In this document: one piece after another, positions 8,795-15,992 of the stretch
How positions within the stretch are numbered: position 1 is the stretch's first letter
How the letters are laid out: the number at the start of each line of letters is the position of its first letter
Assembly (NCBI RefSeq): GCF_016213215.1
Contig: NZ_JACRAW010000121.1
Location: 1 to 51,349 of the forward strand
Direction: 5' to 3'
From: Bradyrhizobium sp.
Lineage (GTDB): Bacteria > Pseudomonadota > Alphaproteobacteria > Rhizobiales > Xanthobacteraceae
DNA length: 51,349 nucleotides
Position numbers and translations under genes: made by a program
Notes under the pieces: generated by a model
Seen by the model: only the letters and a program-made list of their open reading frames with translations
Database searches by the model: none
What the model was told of the DNA's origin: nothing

Positions 8795-9325
8795 CTACTG
8801 AGAATTTCCGACCATCGAAAAAGTTGCTGTCGCGTGCACTGCAAGGTTGCCGGCCCCATCGCGCAAGAACCCCTCGGCATAGCTCGATTGCCGTCCGAGC
8901 TTGATCAGCTTGCCTTCGGCCGAAATCGTGCCCGAACGCACCGATAGCGGACGCAGATAGGTGAGCTTGAGGTCCGAGGTAACCGAGCCCCGACCCGCCG
9001 GCAGCATGGTCGAGATCGCGCAGCCCATGGCGGTGTCGAGCAAGGCGGCCGCGGTGGCGCCGTGCAGGAGCCCGACGGTATTTTCCAGCGCCTCATGCGG
9101 CTGAAGCTCCATCACGACCCGCCCCGGCTCGGCGACGCGCAGGCGAAAGTCGATGAGGCGCGCCATCGGCGGCTCCGGCAGGAGCCCATCCCGGATCGCA
9201 CGCATGGCCTCCAGCCCCGACATGCTCGCCGCCGCCTTCGCAACCGGCCCCGGCGCCTGCCAGTCCACGACCCGCTCCCGGCGCAGCGCGGGCGAAAACA
9301 GGTCGGCCATTTCGGAAATCGCCAC
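8795..9325 (-). CDS. PaaI-family hotdog thioesterase
   Basis: This 176-residue protein is a single hotdog domain of the PaaI/YbgC acyl-CoA thioesterase type, which hydrolyses CoA thioesters in the cytoplasm. The segment near residues 85-110 (GLLHGATAAALLDTAMG) carries the conserved HG-x(3)-LLD pattern at the active site, followed by LKLTYLRPL typical of the family. An N-terminal extension of about 40 residues precedes the domain. It is divergent from the enoyl-CoA hydratase gene across a 150-nt gap containing a TetR-type palindrome, so the two are probably co-regulated. Confidence 0.88.
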   Translation of the reverse strand: MAISEMADLFSPALRRERVVDWQAPGPVAKAAASMSGLEAMRAIRDGLLPEPPMARLIDFRLRVAEPGRVVMELQPHEALENTVGLLHGATAAALLDTAMGCAISTMLPAGRGSVTSDLKLTYLRPLSVRSGTISAEGKLIKLGRQSSYAEGFLRDGAGNLAVHATATFSMVGNSQ

Positions 9326-9341
9326 AGGAAAACCCTCCTTT

Positions 9342-9359
9342 GTATGACTCTTATCATAC
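9342..9359. promoter_or_regulatory. Putative TetR operator 2 (thioesterase/hydratase gap)
   Basis: GTATGA (9342-9347) and TCATAC (9354-9359) form a perfect 6-bp inverted repeat. The core ATGACTCTTATCAT shares ATGAC-N4-ATCAT with the site before tetR. It lies 17 nt upstream of the thioesterase start and about 117 nt upstream of the divergent hydratase start, so one site could control both genes. Confidence 0.65.
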
Positions 9360-9475
9360 TATGTGGCGGACGTTGCCCCGGCAACCCGCGCGAACGCTGC
9401 CGCTTGACAAGACGGCGTTTTCGCCGGGAACTGCGCTCCCAGGCAACGGCGCAGCCGCCAACCGGGGAAACGTCC

Positions 9476-10246
9476 ATGGAAATGCTCAACCACCATTGCG
9501 GCATCGATCGCGACGAGCGCGGCGTCGTCCGCCTCACCATCTGCAATGCGGGCTCGCTCAACATCCTGAGTTCGCCCGTCACCGACGGCGTGCGAGAGGG
9601 GCTCACGCGGCTGGCCTCCGACCGGGGGATCCGCGCGCTGATCCTTCAGGGCCAGGGCGAAAAGAGCATGATCGGCGGCGCCGATATCAAGGAGATGGCC
9701 AAGCTCGAGCAGAAATCGGCCGAGGCGTTCATCAGCCGCCTGCGCGATCTGTGCGAGGCGGTGCGCGCCTTCCCGTCGCCCGTGATCGCACGAATGCCGG
9801 GCTGGTGCCTCGGCGGCGGCCTCGAAGTCGCGGCGGCCTGCGATTTCCGCATCGCCGCGCATGACGCCACGTTTGGCATGCCGGAAGTGCGCGTTGGCAT
9901 CCCCTCCGTGATCCATGCCGCCCTGCTGCCGCGCCTGATCGGCTGGGGGCGAGCGCGCTGGCTGGTCATGACGGCCGAGAACATCGATGCTCCGACCGCG
10001 CTTGCCTGGGGACTGGTGGACGTCGTCGCACCGCCGGGCGGGCTGGACGAGGCGGTCGAGCACACGATCAAGAGCCTGCTGGAATGCGGTCCCGAGGCGT
10101 TGCGCGCGCAGAAGGCCCTGCTGCGGCAGTGGGAGGAATTGCCCCTGACCGAGTCGGTCAATTTGAGTGTCGCCGTATTCGGAAAGTCCTTCCTGACCGA
10201 CGAGCCCAAGCGGCTGATGCAGGGCTTCATCGACCGGAAGCGATAG
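9476..10246 (+). CDS. Enoyl-CoA hydratase/isomerase
   Basis: This 256-residue crotonase-fold protein has the oxyanion-hole segments KSMIGGADIKEM (near 65) and PGWCLGGGLEVAAACDFRIA (near 108), and MPEVRVGIPSVIHAALLPR near 135 with the expected catalytic glutamate. The ATG at 9476 follows GGGGA and starts the conserved sequence; the open frame upstream is non-coding. The family hydrates trans-2-enoyl-CoAs. The gene is followed, in the same orientation, by a thiolase and an MFS carrier, suggesting a short beta-oxidation-like module for an imported acid. Specific substrate unknown. Confidence 0.9.
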   Translation: MEMLNHHCGIDRDERGVVRLTICNAGSLNILSSPVTDGVREGLTRLASDRGIRALILQGQGEKSMIGGADIKEMAKLEQKSAEAFISRLRDLCEAVRAFPSPVIARMPGWCLGGGLEVAAACDFRIAAHDATFGMPEVRVGIPSVIHAALLPRLIGWGRARWLVMTAENIDAPTALAWGLVDVVAPPGGLDEAVEHTIKSLLECGPEALRAQKALLRQWEELPLTESVNLSVAVFGKSFLTDEPKRLMQGFIDRKR

Positions 10247-10389
10247 CTCCAGCCCGTCATCGTCGGCGAAGGCTGGACGATCCAGTAAACACAATTGGTA
10301 CCGGATGCCTTGCCTCGGGGGGCATACCGCTCATGCGAGCACGACAATTTGTCATGGCGAGCGCCATTGCCTTTCCCGCAGCGCATCAT

Positions 10390-10403
10390 ATGATGATCGT
10401 CAT
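10390..10403. promoter_or_regulatory. Putative TetR operator 3 (upstream of thiolase)
   Basis: The site ATGATGATCGTCAT reads ATGACGATCATCAT on the other strand and fits ATGAC-N4-ATCAT, like the sites at 8747 and 9344. Six of its seven base pairs are palindromic. It ends 26 nt before the thiolase start codon. The flanks match less well than in the other two sites, so this is the weakest of the three. Confidence 0.5.
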
Positions 10404-10429
10404 CCCACTATTGCACGAGGAGATTCGCC

Positions 10430-11626
10430 ATGGCCGCAGCTTCCGATCCCGTCGTCGTCCTCTCCGCGGCCCGGACCCCTCTCGGCCGCTTCATGGGGGA
10501 GCTCTCACCCTTCAGCGCCCACAAGCTCGGCTCCCATGTGATCTCCGCCGCGATCGAGCGCGCCGGGCTGGCTCCGGAGAAGGTAGACGAGGTGCTCATG
10601 GGCTGCGTGCTGCCGGCAGGCCAAGGCCAGGCTCCGGCGCGCCAGGCCGCGCGCGGCGCGGGGTTGCCGGATGCGACCGGCGCCACCACGATCAACAAGG
10701 TGTGTGGTTCCGGCATGAAGGCTACGATGCTGGCGCACGACATCATCAACGCCGGCTCGGCGGCCATCGTCGTGTCCGGCGGCATGGAGAGCATGAGCAA
10801 CGCACCCTATCTGCTTGCCAAGGCGCGCGCCGGCTATCGCGCCGGCCATGACCGCATCATCGACCACATGATGATGGATGGACTCGAAGATGCCTACGAG
10901 ACCGGCCGGTCCATGGGCGATTTCGGCGAAGCCACCGCGGAAGCCTATCAGTTCACCCGCAAGGACCAGGACGCATACGCGATCGAAACCTTGAGCCGCG
11001 CCCGCAAGGCGGTCGAGAGCGGCGCCTTCAAGGCGGAGATCGCCCCGATCACGCTGACTGAGAAGAGCGGACCAAGGACCATCGCCAATGACGAGCATCC
11101 GCTGAAGGTCGATCCGGTTAAGATCCCCGGCCTGAAGCCGGCATTCCGCCAGAGCGGCACCATCACCCCGGCCGCCTCCTCCGCCAATGCCGACGGCGCC
11201 GCCGCGCTGATTCTGGCCAGGCGCTCGCTCGCCGAGCGCAACGGACTGCGGTTGCTTGCCGAAATCAAGGGACACGCCACCCACAGCCAGGAACCGCAGT
11301 GGTTCACCACCGCACCGATCCCGGCGATCCGCAAGCTGCTCGACAAGGTCGGCTGGAGCGTGTCCGACGTCGACCTGTTCGAGATCAACGAGGCCTTTGC
11401 GGTGGTGGCGATGGCGGCGCAGCGCGACCTCGGGATTCCGCGCGAGAAGCTCAACGTCAATGGCGGCGCCTGCGCGCTCGGCCATCCCATCGGCGCCACC
11501 GGCGCGCGCCTGATCGTCACGTTGCTGCACGCACTCGAAGCGCAGAACCTGAAGCGAGGCGTGGCCGCGCTGTGCATCGGCGGTGGCGAGGCCACCGCCA
11601 TTGCGGTCGAGCGCATCGTTCACTGA
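10430..11626 (+). CDS. Acetyl-CoA acetyltransferase (thiolase)
   Basis: This 398-residue thiolase carries all three catalytic elements: the nucleophilic cysteine in NKVCGSGMKATM at residue 92, the histidine in ALGHPIGATGARL near 354 and the second cysteine in LCIGGGEATA near 384. It cleaves 3-ketoacyl-CoA with CoA, or condenses two acetyl-CoA. Start ATG at 10430 follows GAGGAGA. A TetR-type palindrome lies just upstream. It precedes the MFS carrier by 36 nt and probably forms one transcript with it. PhaA-like and degradative thiolases cannot be told apart here. Confidence 0.93.
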   Translation: MAAASDPVVVLSAARTPLGRFMGELSPFSAHKLGSHVISAAIERAGLAPEKVDEVLMGCVLPAGQGQAPARQAARGAGLPDATGATTINKVCGSGMKATMLAHDIINAGSAAIVVSGGMESMSNAPYLLAKARAGYRAGHDRIIDHMMMDGLEDAYETGRSMGDFGEATAEAYQFTRKDQDAYAIETLSRARKAVESGAFKAEIAPITLTEKSGPRTIANDEHPLKVDPVKIPGLKPAFRQSGTITPAASSANADGAAALILARRSLAERNGLRLLAEIKGHATHSQEPQWFTTAPIPAIRKLLDKVGWSVSDVDLFEINEAFAVVAMAAQRDLGIPREKLNVNGGACALGHPIGATGARLIVTLLHALEAQNLKRGVAALCIGGGEATAIAVERIVH

Positions 11627-11662
11627 AAGCCTTTCAACGACACCCTTAAACCAGGAGATGGG

Positions 11663-12946
11663 ATGATCTCGAACTGGCTAGCCGCTCGCCTCGACCGCCG
11701 CAATATCCACTACGGCTGGGTGATGGTCGGCGTCACTTTCCTGGCCGCCCTGATCAGCGCCGGCACGGTCGGCGCGCCCGGCGTCTTCATCGTTCCGCTG
11801 CAGAAGGAATTCGGCTGGAGCACGGCGGAGATCTCCTCGGCTCTGTCGATCCGTTTCATCCTGTTCGGCCTGATAGCGCCGTTCGCCGCCGCCCTGCTCA
11901 ACCGCTACGGCCTGCGCAGCGTGACCCTCGTCGCGCAGCTGATCGTCGTCTCCGCGCTGGTGGCCTCGTTGGCAATGACGCAGATCTGGCAGTTGATGCT
12001 GCTGTGGGGCGTGGTGATCGGCATCGGCACCGGCATGACCGCGTTGGTCCTCGGGGCAACGATCGCGACGCGCTGGTTCTCCGCGCGGCGCGGCCTCGTC
12101 GTCGGCATCATGACCGCGAGCGTTGCCACGGGACAGCTCGTGTTTCTCCCGCTGCTCGCGAGCTTGACCGAACGCCATGGCTGGCGCGTCGCGCTGGCGC
12201 TGGTCTGCGTCATGCTTGGCGTGTCCGCACTCGCCGTCCTGCTGGTCATGCGCGACCGCCCGAGCGATGTAGGCCTGCGACCGTTCGGCGACGAGGGTAC
12301 GGAGCCCCTGCCCGCGCCGCCGGTCACCAAGGCACCGATCATGGCCGCGGCACTGGGAACCCTGCGCGATGCCTCGCGCAGCGGCGTGTTCTGGATGCTG
12401 TTCGCGACGTTCTTCATCTGCGGCGCCAGCACCAACGGCCTGGTGCAGGTTCACCTGATCCCGATGTGCCTCGATTTCGGCATTTCGCAGGTGCAGGCCG
12501 CGGGCCTTCTTGCCGCCATGGGCATTTTCGATTTCGTCGGCACCATTCTCTCGGGCTGGCTGTCGGACCGCTACGACAACCGCTGGCTCCTGTTCTGGTA
12601 TTACGGACTGCGCGGGCTGTCGCTCGTCTTCCTCCCCTTCACCGACTTCTCGTTCTACGGCCTGTCGCTGTTCGCTATCTTCTATGGCCTGGACTGGATC
12701 GCAACCGTTCCGCCGACGGTCCGGCTCACCGCGCAACAGTTCGGCACGGAGCGCGCCAATCTGGTGTTCGGCTGGGTATTTGCCGGCCATCAACTCGGCG
12801 CCGGAGCAGCGGCTTTCGGCGCCGGCCTGTCGCGCACCGTGTTCGCGAGCTACCTGCCCGCCTTCTTCGCTGCCGGTGCGCTGTGTGTAGTCGCCGCTAT
12901 GATTGCTCTCACGATCTCGAAGCAGGCGAAACCGGCGGCGGCGTAG
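11663..12946 (+). CDS. MFS transporter (monocarboxylate/oxalate-formate type)
   Basis: This 427-residue protein has twelve predicted membrane spans in two halves joined by a polar loop near residues 205-230. The start YGWVMVGVTFLAALISAG and the GAPGVFIVPLQKEFGWSTAEIS segment are typical of the oxalate/formate antiporter-like and monocarboxylate MFS group. It lies 36 nt downstream of the thiolase behind CAGGAGATGGG. Neighbours suggest uptake of an organic acid that is then degraded as a CoA ester. Substrate and direction are inferred. Confidence 0.88.
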   Translation: MISNWLAARLDRRNIHYGWVMVGVTFLAALISAGTVGAPGVFIVPLQKEFGWSTAEISSALSIRFILFGLIAPFAAALLNRYGLRSVTLVAQLIVVSALVASLAMTQIWQLMLLWGVVIGIGTGMTALVLGATIATRWFSARRGLVVGIMTASVATGQLVFLPLLASLTERHGWRVALALVCVMLGVSALAVLLVMRDRPSDVGLRPFGDEGTEPLPAPPVTKAPIMAAALGTLRDASRSGVFWMLFATFFICGASTNGLVQVHLIPMCLDFGISQVQAAGLLAAMGIFDFVGTILSGWLSDRYDNRWLLFWYYGLRGLSLVFLPFTDFSFYGLSLFAIFYGLDWIATVPPTVRLTAQQFGTERANLVFGWVFAGHQLGAGAAAFGAGLSRTVFASYLPAFFAAGALCVVAAMIALTISKQAKPAAA

Positions 12947-12967
12947 GCGAGAGTCGCGCCCGTGTCC

Positions 12968-13040
12968 GTCATTGCGAGGAGCGAAGCGACAAAGCAATCC
13001 AGTCTAGCGAAGCATTCTGGATTGCTTCGCTCGCAATGAC
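12968..13040. repeat. Palindromic dispersed repeat, family A
   Basis: Ends GTCATTGCGAG (12968-12978) and CTCGCAATGAC (13030-13040) are exact inverted copies, with inner GAGCGAAGCGA and GGATTGCTTCGCT also pairing in part. It sits between the convergent MFS and carboxyltransferase genes. A diverged copy is at 33325-33407. This is a well-known type of extragenic palindrome in Bradyrhizobium relatives. Confidence 0.75.
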
Positions 13041-13050
13041 CCGATTAAAC

Positions 13051-14610
13051 TTACGGCCTGATTCTCATGTTCGTGGCCGGTCCCGGCGTGCGCAGCGGCT
13101 CGGCGAGGCGCGCGAACTCGCACAGGAGCGAGCGCGTCTTGCGCGGATCGATGATCTCCTCGACCCAGAACTTCTCCGCCGAGCGGAAAGGCGAGCGCAG
13201 CTTGTTGAGGCGATCCTCGATTTCCTTCAGCTTAGCCTCCGGGTCTTCCGCGGCAGCGATATCGGCGCGGTAGGCCGCCTCGATGCCGCCCTCCAGCGGC
13301 AGCGAACCCCAGTAGGCCGACGGCCAGGCATAGCGGACCGAGAAGCGGTCCGCGGGCTGATGCACCACGCCGGCGACGCCGAAGGAGTTGCGCACGATCA
13401 CCGTGCACCAGGGCACCGTGCTCTGGTTGACGGCGGCCATGGCGCGAACGCCGAGCCGAATGGTCGCTGTCTTCTCGGCTTCCAGGCCGATCATGAAGCC
13501 CGGGCAATCCATGAGGTAGACGATCGGAAGATGGAAGGTCTCGGCGAAATCGACCCAGCGGATGACTTTCTGGCAGGCGTCGGCCGTCCACGAGCCGCCA
13601 TAGTGGTACGGGTCGCTTGCGAGCACCAGCACCACGCGGCCCTCCAGCCGTGCCAGGCCGACGATGACGGGGCGGCCGAAATTGCCGGTCACTTCGAAGA
13701 AGGAGCCCTTGTCGACCACCGCCTCGATAAGCGGCCGCATCTTGTAGACCTGGCGCCGATTGCGCGGCACCGCCTTGATCAAGGATTCCTCCGCTCGTTC
13801 GGGGTCATCACTGCACGGCAGCGTCGGCGGCAGTTCGTAGACCGACGAGGGCAGATAGGACAAAAAGCGCCGCGCGCAGGCGAACGCCTCCTCCTCGGTC
13901 TCCGTCGCGTGATCGATCGCACCGGCGCGGGTCTGGATGTCGGCACCGCCCAGTTCCTGCTTGCCGAGGTCCTGCCCCAGCCGCTTCACCACCGGCGGAC
14001 CCGCGACGAACATCGCGGAGTTGTTGGTCATGATCGAATAGTGGCTCGCCGCCAGACGCGCCGCGCCAAGGCCCGCAACCGAACCGAGCCCGAGTGCCAC
14101 CACGGGCACGAGCGACATGTTCTCGGTCGTGTAGCGATACCAGCGATTGCCCCCGATGCCGCCGGGGAGATTGGCCGCGCCCTTGGTCTCAATTGTCTTC
14201 ACCGAGCCGCCGCCGCCGGACCCTTCGATGATCCGGACGATCGGCAAGCGGAAATCATGCGCCATTTCCTCGGCCATGATGGGCTTGGCCGAGATTGAGG
14301 CATCCGCGGAGCCGCCGCGCACGGTGAAGTCATCGCCGACCACGACCACCGTGCGACCGTCGATCCTCGCACGGCCGAACACGCAGTTCGCCGGCGTCAC
14401 GTGCTTGAGCTCGCCGTGTTCGTCGTATTCGCCGATGCCGGACACGGCACCGATCTCGTGGAAGGTGTTCGCATCGATCAATTTGTCGATGCGTTCGCGG
14501 ACGGTGAGCCGGCCCTGATCGTGCTGGCGCTTGACCTTGTCAGCGCCGCCCATCTCGCGCGCGAACGCTTCGCGCCGAGCGAGCTCGTCTAGTTCCGGCT
14601 TCCAGTTCAT
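13051..14610 (-). CDS. Acyl-CoA carboxylase, carboxyltransferase subunit
   Basis: This 519-residue protein has the two crotonase-like halves of a biotin-dependent carboxyltransferase (PccB/MccB/AccD5 type). Landmarks are GRLTVRERIDKLID (near 34), IIEGSGGGGSV (near 128), GAARLAASHYSIMTNNSAMF (near 185), and in the second half LASDPYHYGGSWTADACQK (near 340) and MDCPGFMIG (near 377). It moves CO2 from carboxybiotin to an acyl-CoA, or the reverse. Partners should be a biotin carboxylase and a biotin carrier. A carrier is encoded divergently at 15605, but no biotin carboxylase is in the window. Its first 71 nt overlap the end of the IclR gene in another frame. Confidence 0.9.
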   Translation of the reverse strand: MNWKPELDELARREAFAREMGGADKVKRQHDQGRLTVRERIDKLIDANTFHEIGAVSGIGEYDEHGELKHVTPANCVFGRARIDGRTVVVVGDDFTVRGGSADASISAKPIMAEEMAHDFRLPIVRIIEGSGGGGSVKTIETKGAANLPGGIGGNRWYRYTTENMSLVPVVALGLGSVAGLGAARLAASHYSIMTNNSAMFVAGPPVVKRLGQDLGKQELGGADIQTRAGAIDHATETEEEAFACARRFLSYLPSSVYELPPTLPCSDDPERAEESLIKAVPRNRRQVYKMRPLIEAVVDKGSFFEVTGNFGRPVIVGLARLEGRVVLVLASDPYHYGGSWTADACQKVIRWVDFAETFHLPIVYLMDCPGFMIGLEAEKTATIRLGVRAMAAVNQSTVPWCTVIVRNSFGVAGVVHQPADRFSVRYAWPSAYWGSLPLEGGIEAAYRADIAAAEDPEAKLKEIEDRLNKLRSPFRSAEKFWVEEIIDPRKTRSLLCEFARLAEPLRTPGPATNMRIRP

Positions 14611-15514
14611 TCATTCCCCCCGAATTCATAACCTTATTGTTGTTCTGAGCTGTCACCGGAATTGCCTTGCGCTCCAGGCGATTGTTGAAGAGATCGCCCT
14701 CGGCGCTCTCGAGCAGGCTGCCGATCGCCCTTCCCAACTCGATCATCGCGGGTGCGACCTCCTCGTGCAGCCGCTTCTCGTCATACATCGCGGACAGGAG
14801 TCCAATCGTGACCGCCACGACGGTCTGGTACTGCGGCGACCACATCGGCACCGCCAGTCCGTTGATGTGCGGGCTCCACAATCCACAGGCCACCACATAG
14901 CCGTGCTCGCGCAGGAACTGGCGATTGCCCTCGATGCGCGGCTTCAGCAGCTTCGCAGCATCCGGCATCTCGCGCTCGATCTCGGCGACCAGCGCGTCGC
15001 CGACCACAGGATCGAGCGCCGCGGTGTAGGCGTGGCCGGCCGCCGTGCTCGCCATCGCGATGCGGCTGCCCGTGACCTCATAGAGGCCGAGCGCACTCGC
15101 CGATCGTGCGTACTCGAAATAGACGAGATGGAAACGATCGGGGATCACGAAACCCACGGTGCCGGGCAGTTGATCGGCGACGTCCTGCAGCCGTTGCCTG
15201 ATCAGGTTGCGAAGCTGCAGCCCCTTCATCATCGAGGTGCTCATCGCGACCGCACTGGGCCCGATGCGATATTTCTGATCGCGCGGCAGATAGACGAGCT
15301 GTCCCATGCGCGTCAGCGTGTGCGTGAGCCGCGACACCGTGGATCGCGGCAATCCGCAGCGGTTGGAAATTTCCAGATTTCCCAGTCTGGACTCATGGCC
15401 TTCGAAGCATCGCAACACATCGAATGCACGCGATACCACCTGGATTACATCACCCTCGCCAGCCTCACCGGCGAGCATGCCTTGCTTACTCAACCTCTCC
15501 GAGCGTCTTCCCAT
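14540..15514 (-). CDS. IclR-family transcriptional regulator
   Basis: This 324-residue protein has an N-terminal winged helix (about residues 22-85, including NRCGLPRSTVSRLTHTLTRM) and an IclR effector-binding domain. The ATG at 15514 is preferred over an in-frame GTG at 15550, which has no ribosome site and would lie across the likely operator. IclR proteins usually end about 50 residues earlier; here a low-complexity tail (TRRARSARSVRARDGRR) runs 71 nt into the carboxyltransferase gene. It probably controls that gene and the divergent biotin carrier/TRAP genes. Confidence 0.88.
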   Translation of the reverse strand: MGRRSERLSKQGMLAGEAGEGDVIQVVSRAFDVLRCFEGHESRLGNLEISNRCGLPRSTVSRLTHTLTRMGQLVYLPRDQKYRIGPSAVAMSTSMMKGLQLRNLIRQRLQDVADQLPGTVGFVIPDRFHLVYFEYARSASALGLYEVTGSRIAMASTAAGHAYTAALDPVVGDALVAEIEREMPDAAKLLKPRIEGNRQFLREHGYVVACGLWSPHINGLAVPMWSPQYQTVVAVTIGLLSAMYDEKRLHEEVAPAMIELGRAIGSLLESAEGDLFNNRLERKAIPVTAQNNNKVMNSGGMNELEAGTRRARSARSVRARDGRR

Positions 15515-15529
15515 TTTTTTCTCATTCCG

Positions 15530-15558
15530 TTCTGCGGAATTAAATTCCACTTGCAGAA
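15530..15558. promoter_or_regulatory. Putative IclR operator
   Basis: A perfect palindrome GGAATT-A-AATTCC (15536-15548) is nested within outer arms TTCTGC (15530-15535) and GCAGAA (15553-15558). The core resembles the E. coli IclR operator consensus, recalled as TGGAAATNATTTCCA. It begins 15 nt upstream of iclR and ends 46 nt upstream of the divergent biotin-carrier gene, so it could control both directions. Confidence 0.65.
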
Positions 15559-15604
15559 CAAGCTACATCAGGCAATTTGCAGTCACAACAAAAAGGCGGT
15601 TGGC

Positions 15605-15826
15605 ATGCCAGATATCAAGATCGTCACGGAAGTCGCGGGTCGCGTCTGCGCGCTGCCCGTCGAAGTCGGAGGAAGCGTCGCAGACGGCGAGGAGATCGCG
15701 TTCGTCGAAGCCATGAAGATGGAGATTCCCGTACCCTCGCCCAAGGCCGGCACGGTGAAATCACTCCTCGTCGTCGTCGACGAAGTGGTGGCCGAAGGTC
15801 AGGCTATCGCGATCATCGAAAGCTGA
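15605..15826 (+). CDS. Stand-alone biotin carrier (biotinyl-lipoyl) protein
   Basis: This 73-residue protein is one biotinyl domain. EAMKME (35-40) is the biotin attachment motif with Lys38 as the predicted modified residue, and AGRVCALPVEVGGSVADGEE and GTVKSLLVVVDEVVAEGQ form the two symmetric halves. The ATG at 15605 starts the domain; an open frame upstream to 14531 is antisense to iclR. It presumably carries CO2 for the carboxyltransferase encoded divergently, with which it shares the IclR palindrome. It is 166 nt upstream of the TAXI receptor in the same direction. Confidence is high for the domain and moderate for the partner. Confidence 0.88.
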   Translation: MPDIKIVTEVAGRVCALPVEVGGSVADGEEIAFVEAMKMEIPVPSPKAGTVKSLLVVVDEVVAEGQAIAIIES

Positions 15827-15896
15827 AGCGCTTCACCGCGCTACGGTGGGGTTCCGCGACAATCTGTCCGATATCGCGCAACATTTTGCCGGCGCA

Positions 15897-15916
15897 AGCA
15901 ACGGTACGCCGTTGCT
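15897..15916. other. Perfect inverted repeat upstream of TAXI gene
   Basis: AGCAACGG (15897-15904) and CCGTTGCT (15909-15916) are perfect 8-bp arms around TACG. It lies 77 nt before the TAXI receptor start. There is no U-tract, so it is more likely an operator or a 5' leader hairpin than a terminator. No known consensus was recognised. Confidence 0.4.
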
Positions 15917-15992
15917 ATGCTGGCACGCAATCACGCCATCCGGCCAAAATTAACAAGTCTTCGCAAGGACGCGAAGATACTGGGAGGGACAC

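Noticed and set aside
12004..14298. Plus-strand frame of 764 codons across the MFS and carboxyltransferase genes
   Set aside because: It crosses a dispersed repeat, is rich in Arg/Ala/His, has no motif, and is antisense or out of frame to two well-supported genes; a by-product of high GC content.
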